Positions 6,110-9,619 of a stretch of 9,619 nt of DNA are shown in pieces (the first letter of the stretch is position 1; every line of letters begins with the position of its first letter). The stretch is from Sphingomonadaceae bacterium. GTDB lineage: Bacteria > Pseudomonadota > Alphaproteobacteria > Sphingomonadales > Sphingomonadaceae. The position numbers were made by a program, and so were the translations under genes. The notes beneath the pieces are model-generated. The model saw nothing but the letters and a program-made list of their open reading frames with translations, was not told the origin of the DNA and did no database searches. The stretch lies in assembly GCA_009923795.1 (NCBI GenBank), contig RFSU01000083.1, forward strand, positions 1 to 9,619, read 5' to 3'.

Positions 6110-8101
6110 TCAACCGCGCAAATCCGGAGGGGTCGCCTCGTCGCGCAGCAGGGCAATCGCGTCCTCAACCGTCATAATGCGCTGGCCTTCAGACCCCAGT
6201 GTGCGGATGGCAACCTTGCCTTCTTCCGCCTCACGCATCCCGACGACCAACAAATGCGGCACTTTCGCCAGAGAATGTTCGCGCACCTTATAGTTGATCT
6301 TTTCATTGCGCAGATCGGTGTCGACGCGAATGCCGGCGGCAGCCAGCTTCTCGGTCACGGCCTGCGCATAGCCATCTGCGTCTGAAACAATGGTGGCGAC
6401 CACGGCCTGCACCGGGGCCAGCCAGGTCGGGAAGCGACCGGCATAATGTTCGATCAAAATACCGATGAACCGCTCATAAGAGCCAAAGATCGCGCGGTGG
6501 AGCATCACGGGACGATGCTTGTCCCCATCATCACCGACATAGGTTGCATCCAGCCGTTCGGGCAGAACCCGGTCTGACTGAATGGTGCCAACTTGCCAGG
6601 TGCGGCCAATGGCATCGGTCAAATGCCATTCCAGCTTGGGCGCGTAAAACGCGCCTTCGCCCGGCAATTCTTCCCACCCATATTCTGGCGTCGCGAGACC
6701 TGCACGAACAACGGCATCGCGTAGCTCATTTTCCGCCTTGTCCCAATCCGAGTCGCTGCCAAACCGCTTTTCAGGGCGCAGGGCGAGCTTGATCGAATAG
6801 GTGAAGCCAAAATCCTTATAGATACGGTCGGCGAGGGCGCAGAAATCCTGCACTTCGGCGACAATCTGATCTTCCCGGCAGAAAATATGCGCGTCATCCT
6901 GCGTGAACTGGCGCACGCGCATCAGGCCGTGGAGCGCGCCATGCGGTTCGTTGCGGTGGCAGCAGCCATTTTCGTAAATGCGCAACGGCAGATCACGATA
7001 GCTCTTAATCCCCTGCCGGAAGATGAGGACGTGCGCCGGGCAATTCATCGGTTTCAGCGCCATCCAATCGGCGTCGCCAGAAATGACCGGGCCTTCATCT
7101 TCGGTATTCGGGACTTCATCGGGGATGACGAACATGTTTTCGCGATATTTGCCCCAGTGACCGGACTGTTCCCATTGGCGGGCATCCATCACCTGCGGCG
7201 TTTTCACTTCGCGATAGCCGGCCGCATCAATGGCCCGGCGCATATAGGATTCCAGCTCACGCCACACGCGAAAGCCATTGGGATGCCAAAAGACAGAACC
7301 ATGGGCCTCTTGCTGCAAATGGAACAAGTCCATCTCATTGCCCAGACGACGATGGTCGCGCTTGGCGGCTTCTTCCAGCCGAGTGAGATGGGCGTCCAGT
7401 TGCTTCTTATTGAGCCAGCCAGTGCCATAGATGCGGCTCAATTGCGCATTCTTCTGATCCCCGCGCCAATAAGCGCCCGAGACGCGGGTCAGCTTAAAGG
7501 CCTGCGGATCGAGCTTGCCGGTGGAGGCCAAATGCGGCCCACGGCACATATCCATCCAATTGTCGCCTGACCAATAGACGCTGAGTTCTTCGCCTTCGGG
7601 AAGTTCGCCTGCCCATTCGGCCTTGAAGGTCTCGCCCTCCGCCGTCCAGCGCGCGATCAGATCAGCCCGGCTCATCACCTCGCGGCGGAGCGGTTTGTCC
7701 GCTGCAATAATCTCGCGCATCTTGGCTTCGATGGCGGGCAGATCATCCTCGGTAAAGGGACGCTTGGGCGCGAAATCATAATAAAAGCCATCATCAGTCG
7801 ATGGGCCAAAGGTGATTTGCGTACCCGGGAACAGCGCCTGCACCGCTTCGGCCAAGATATGCGCAAAGTCATGCCGGGCAAGGTCAAGCGCATCCGCCTC
7901 ATCGCGCGACGTGACGAGCGCCAGCTCCACATCCGCGTCCAAGGGGCGGGTGATATCGCACAAATCGCCGTTCACACGCGCGGCAATGGCGGCCTTGGCA
8001 AGGCCGGGGCCAATGGCGGCAGCAACGTCGGCAGGCGTTGTGCCTTTTGGCATTTCCCGAACGGAACCATCGGGCAAGCGGATTTTGAGCATCTCAGTCA
8101 T
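6110..8101 (-). CDS. thrS: Threonyl-tRNA synthetase
   Basis: This class II synthetase charges tRNA-Thr with threonine and removes mischarged serine. It has 663 residues from the ATG at 8101. That start is chosen because MTEMLKIRLPDGSVRE fits the usual beginning of the family; the frame also has a TTG at 8137 and an ATG at 8092. Ribosome binding sites are weak for all three. In order there are the TGS domain (1 to about 65), the N2 editing domain with His77, His81, Cys186 and His190 (HDFAH and CRGPH), the catalytic core with zinc ligands Cys354 (MNCPAH), His405 (TQDDAHIFC) and His535 (MLHRAIFGSYERF, motif 3), and the anticodon-binding domain (about 562-655). Motif 2 lies around RNEPHGALHGLMRVRQF (383-399). 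All key residues are present. The gene lies 59 bases downstream of nadB on the same strand, so co-transcription is possible. Confidence 0.97.
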   Translation of the reverse strand: MTEMLKIRLPDGSVREMPKGTTPADVAAAIGPGLAKAAIAARVNGDLCDITRPLDADVELALVTSRDEADALDLARHDFAHILAEAVQALFPGTQITFGPSTDDGFYYDFAPKRPFTEDDLPAIEAKMREIIAADKPLRREVMSRADLIARWTAEGETFKAEWAGELPEGEELSVYWSGDNWMDMCRGPHLASTGKLDPQAFKLTRVSGAYWRGDQKNAQLSRIYGTGWLNKKQLDAHLTRLEEAAKRDHRRLGNEMDLFHLQQEAHGSVFWHPNGFRVWRELESYMRRAIDAAGYREVKTPQVMDARQWEQSGHWGKYRENMFVIPDEVPNTEDEGPVISGDADWMALKPMNCPAHVLIFRQGIKSYRDLPLRIYENGCCHRNEPHGALHGLMRVRQFTQDDAHIFCREDQIVAEVQDFCALADRIYKDFGFTYSIKLALRPEKRFGSDSDWDKAENELRDAVVRAGLATPEYGWEELPGEGAFYAPKLEWHLTDAIGRTWQVGTIQSDRVLPERLDATYVGDDGDKHRPVMLHRAIFGSYERFIGILIEHYAGRFPTWLAPVQAVVATIVSDADGYAQAVTEKLAAAGIRVDTDLRNEKINYKVREHSLAKVPHLLVVGMREAEEGKVAIRTLGSEGQRIMTVEDAIALLRDEATPPDLRG

Positions 8102-8146
8102 AGCGGCGGCTATGCCCTGCCCGCTACGATCAATCAACCAATGGCT

Positions 8147-8160
8147 GCCGCTTTCGCGGC
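8147..8160 (-). other. GAAA-tetraloop hairpin directly after the nadB stop codon
   Basis: On the minus strand GCCGC, the loop GAAA and GCGGC follow the nadB TAG without a gap. Five GC-rich pairs capped by a GNRA loop should be stable in RNA. No T-run follows, so it is not a standard terminator. It may protect or attenuate the transcript between nadB and thrS, or be chance. Confidence 0.4.
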
Positions 8161-9619
8161 CTAAGGCACCAAAATTGTGTCTTCTGCTCTAGGCAGCATA
8201 TCAGGATAATCGCGGGTGAAGTGCAATCCACGGCTTTCCCTCCGCTCCAATGCGGATCGAATGATAAGATCGGCGACTTCAACCAGATTGCGCAGCTCGA
8301 TCAAATCGGGCGTCACGCGGAAATGGCTGTAATAATCGGCCACTTCCTGCCGCAGCAGGTCAATCCGGTGCTTGGCGCGCTCCAGCCTTTTGGTCGTGCG
8401 CACAATGCCGACGAAATTCCACATAAACTGGCGGATTTCGCGCCAGCATTGGTGAATGACGACTTCTTCATCACTGTCCGCAACGCGGCTTTCATCCCAA
8501 GGGCGGATCTCTGGGGGCACAGGCAGATTATCCCAATTGGCCGTTATGTGGGCGGCGCAGGCCGCGCCAAAGACCAGACATTCCAGCAGCGAGTTAGAGG
8601 CAAGGCGGTTTGCCCCATGCAGCCCGGATTGCGTAACTTCGCCCGCTGCGTAAAGCCCGGGGGCATCCGTCCGCCCGTCCATATCCACCACCACACCGCC
8701 GCAGGTATAATGTTGGGCAGGCACAACGGGGATAGGCTCGCGCGTCATATCAATGCCAAGCGCCAGCAGCTTATCATAGATATTCGGGAAATGGCTGCGG
8801 ACGAATTCAGGGTCCCGATGGCTGATGTCGAGATGCACATAATCCAGCCCGAGCCGCTTAATCTCATGATCTATGGCCCGCGCCACAATATCGCGCGGGG
8901 CAAGCTCTGCCCGCGCATCAAAGCGGGGCATGAACCGTTCGCCTGTCGTCGGGAGTTTCAGCTGCCCACCTTCGCCCCGCACGGCTTCGGTGATCAGGAA
9001 ATTCTTGACCTCCAAATTATAGAGGCAGGTCGGGTGGAACTGCATAAATTCCATGTTTGAGACACGGCATCCGGCACGCCAGGCCATCGCAATGCCATCC
9101 CCGGTCGCGCCTCTGGGCGCGGTGGAGTAAAGATAGGTGCGACCAGCCCCGCCGCTTGCCAAAATGGTGGCGCGCGCCGTGAAGGTCTCCACCCGGCCCG
9201 TCTGGCGGTTGAGCGCATAGACGCCGTGAATCCGGCCACTGGTTGAAAAACGCTTCTGGTGGCGGCCCATGATTAGATCAATCACCACCCGATCAGGCAC
9301 CAAAGTGATGTTGGGGTGCGTTTGCGCCGCTTTCTCCAGCGCCTGCTGAACGGCAAAGCCCGTCGCATCATGGACATGGACGATCCGACGGTGAGAATGC
9401 CCGCCTTCGCGGGTCAAATGCCAATGCTGATCTGCCCCAAGATCAAAGGGCACGCCCAGATCGGCCAGCCGCTGGATCGCGGCAGGAGCGTGTTCCACAA
9501 CATGTTCAACGATGCGCCGGTTGTTGAGGCCAGCGCCCGCGACCATCGTGTCGTCTATATGGCTTTCAAAAGTGTCTGTGGTTTCCAGAACCGCGGCAAT
9601 GCCACCCTGTGCCCAGCTG
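8161..9619 (-). CDS. nadB: L-aspartate oxidase (N-terminus beyond the window edge)
   Basis: NadB is an FAD enzyme that oxidises L-aspartate to iminoaspartate, which NadA converts to quinolinate for NAD synthesis; oxygen or fumarate accepts the electrons. The reading frame is open to the right edge and begins with SWAQGGIAAVLETTD, a conserved piece near residue 45 of the family. The start and the GxGxxG FAD motif are therefore outside, and the ATG at 9546 is internal. About 485 residues are visible. Family marks are HLTREGGHSHRRI, EFMQFHPTCL, ELAPRDIVARAIDHE, the active-site segment PAQHYTCGG (His codon 8710-8712), GEVTQSGLHGANRLASNSLLE, and FMWNFVGIVRTTKRLERA. SGLHGANRLASNSLLE and the HYTCGG segment favour NadB over the related succinate dehydrogenase flavoprotein, as does the close overall match to E. 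coli NadB. The C-terminus (DYPDMLPRAEDTILVP) is complete. Whether nadA or nadC lies upstream cannot be seen. Confidence 0.96.
   Translation of the reverse strand, partial: SWAQGGIAAVLETTDTFESHIDDTMVAGAGLNNRRIVEHVVEHAPAAIQRLADLGVPFDLGADQHWHLTREGGHSHRRIVHVHDATGFAVQQALEKAAQTHPNITLVPDRVVIDLIMGRHQKRFSTSGRIHGVYALNRQTGRVETFTARATILASGGAGRTYLYSTAPRGATGDGIAMAWRAGCRVSNMEFMQFHPTCLYNLEVKNFLITEAVRGEGGQLKLPTTGERFMPRFDARAELAPRDIVARAIDHEIKRLGLDYVHLDISHRDPEFVRSHFPNIYDKLLALGIDMTREPIPVVPAQHYTCGGVVVDMDGRTDAPGLYAAGEVTQSGLHGANRLASNSLLECLVFGAACAAHITANWDNLPVPPEIRPWDESRVADSDEEVVIHQCWREIRQFMWNFVGIVRTTKRLERAKHRIDLLRQEVADYYSHFRVTPDLIELRNLVEVADLIIRSALERRESRGLHFTRDYPDMLPRAEDTILVP

Noticed and set aside
6900..6960. Histidine in the thrS motif 2 region (RNEPHGALHGL) where serine is more usual
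   Set aside because: All catalytic and zinc residues are intact, and I believe this variant occurs in related ThrS proteins, so I do not treat it as unusual.
6887..7570. Plus-strand open frame of 227 codons inside thrS
   Set aside because: It lies wholly antisense to well-conserved thrS motifs and resembles no family I know. Such mirror frames are common in GC-rich genes.
8221..9060. Plus-strand open frame of 279 codons inside nadB
   Set aside because: It is antisense to conserved NadB sequence, shows no recognisable domain, and has no supporting ribosome binding site that I could find.
9544..9546. ATG at 9546 as the nadB start
   Set aside because: Codons further upstream to the window edge encode SWAQGGIAAV, a core NadB motif, so this Met is internal.

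Overview
The window looks like ordinary chromosome from an alphaproteobacterium, most likely a sphingomonad (order Sphingomonadales). This rests on the protein sequences, the hflK-hflC-degP gene order, the fairly GC-rich coding sequence, and two copies of a CCCCTCCCG/CGGGAGGGG palindrome of a kind common in those genomes. The genus cannot be fixed from the sequence alone. Nearly every base is coding. I see no phage, transposase, CRISPR array, tRNA, rRNA or toxin-antitoxin pair, and no intergenic gap longer than about 140 bases.

Left part (1-3447, plus strand): the 3' portion of hflK overlaps hflC, and a periplasmic Do/Deg serine protease with its own strong ribosome binding site follows. HflK and HflC form the membrane cage that surrounds and restrains the FtsH protease. 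Together with Deg this is an envelope protein quality-control cluster. It ends in a clear intrinsic terminator. The main surprise here is that HflK and HflC both lack a segment of the same length, 22 residues, at the same place in their long post-SPFH helix, compared with the E. coli proteins as I remember them.

Middle part (3448-5972): a minus-strand pair consists of a membrane-anchored YpfJ-type zinc metallopeptidase homologue and an LD-carboxypeptidase (LdcA/MccF, family S66), joined by an ATGA overlap. The zinc protein has HAVGH where the family has HEVGH, so it keeps the metal ligands but lacks the catalytic glutamate. Divergent from this pair, across about 90 bases, is D-3-hydroxybutyrate dehydrogenase, which links polyhydroxybutyrate and ketone-body breakdown to acetoacetate.

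Right part (5973-9619): two identical tandem palindromes lie between the convergent bdhA and thrS genes. Then, on the minus strand, come threonyl-tRNA synthetase (complete) and, upstream of it, L-aspartate oxidase NadB (truncated by the window edge), the first enzyme of de novo NAD synthesis. A short GAAA-tetraloop hairpin directly follows the nadB stop codon.

No new multi-gene system is evident. The observations most worth following are the matched HflK/HflC shortening and the apparent active-site loss in the zinc peptidase homologue that is translationally coupled to a cell-wall carboxypeptidase.
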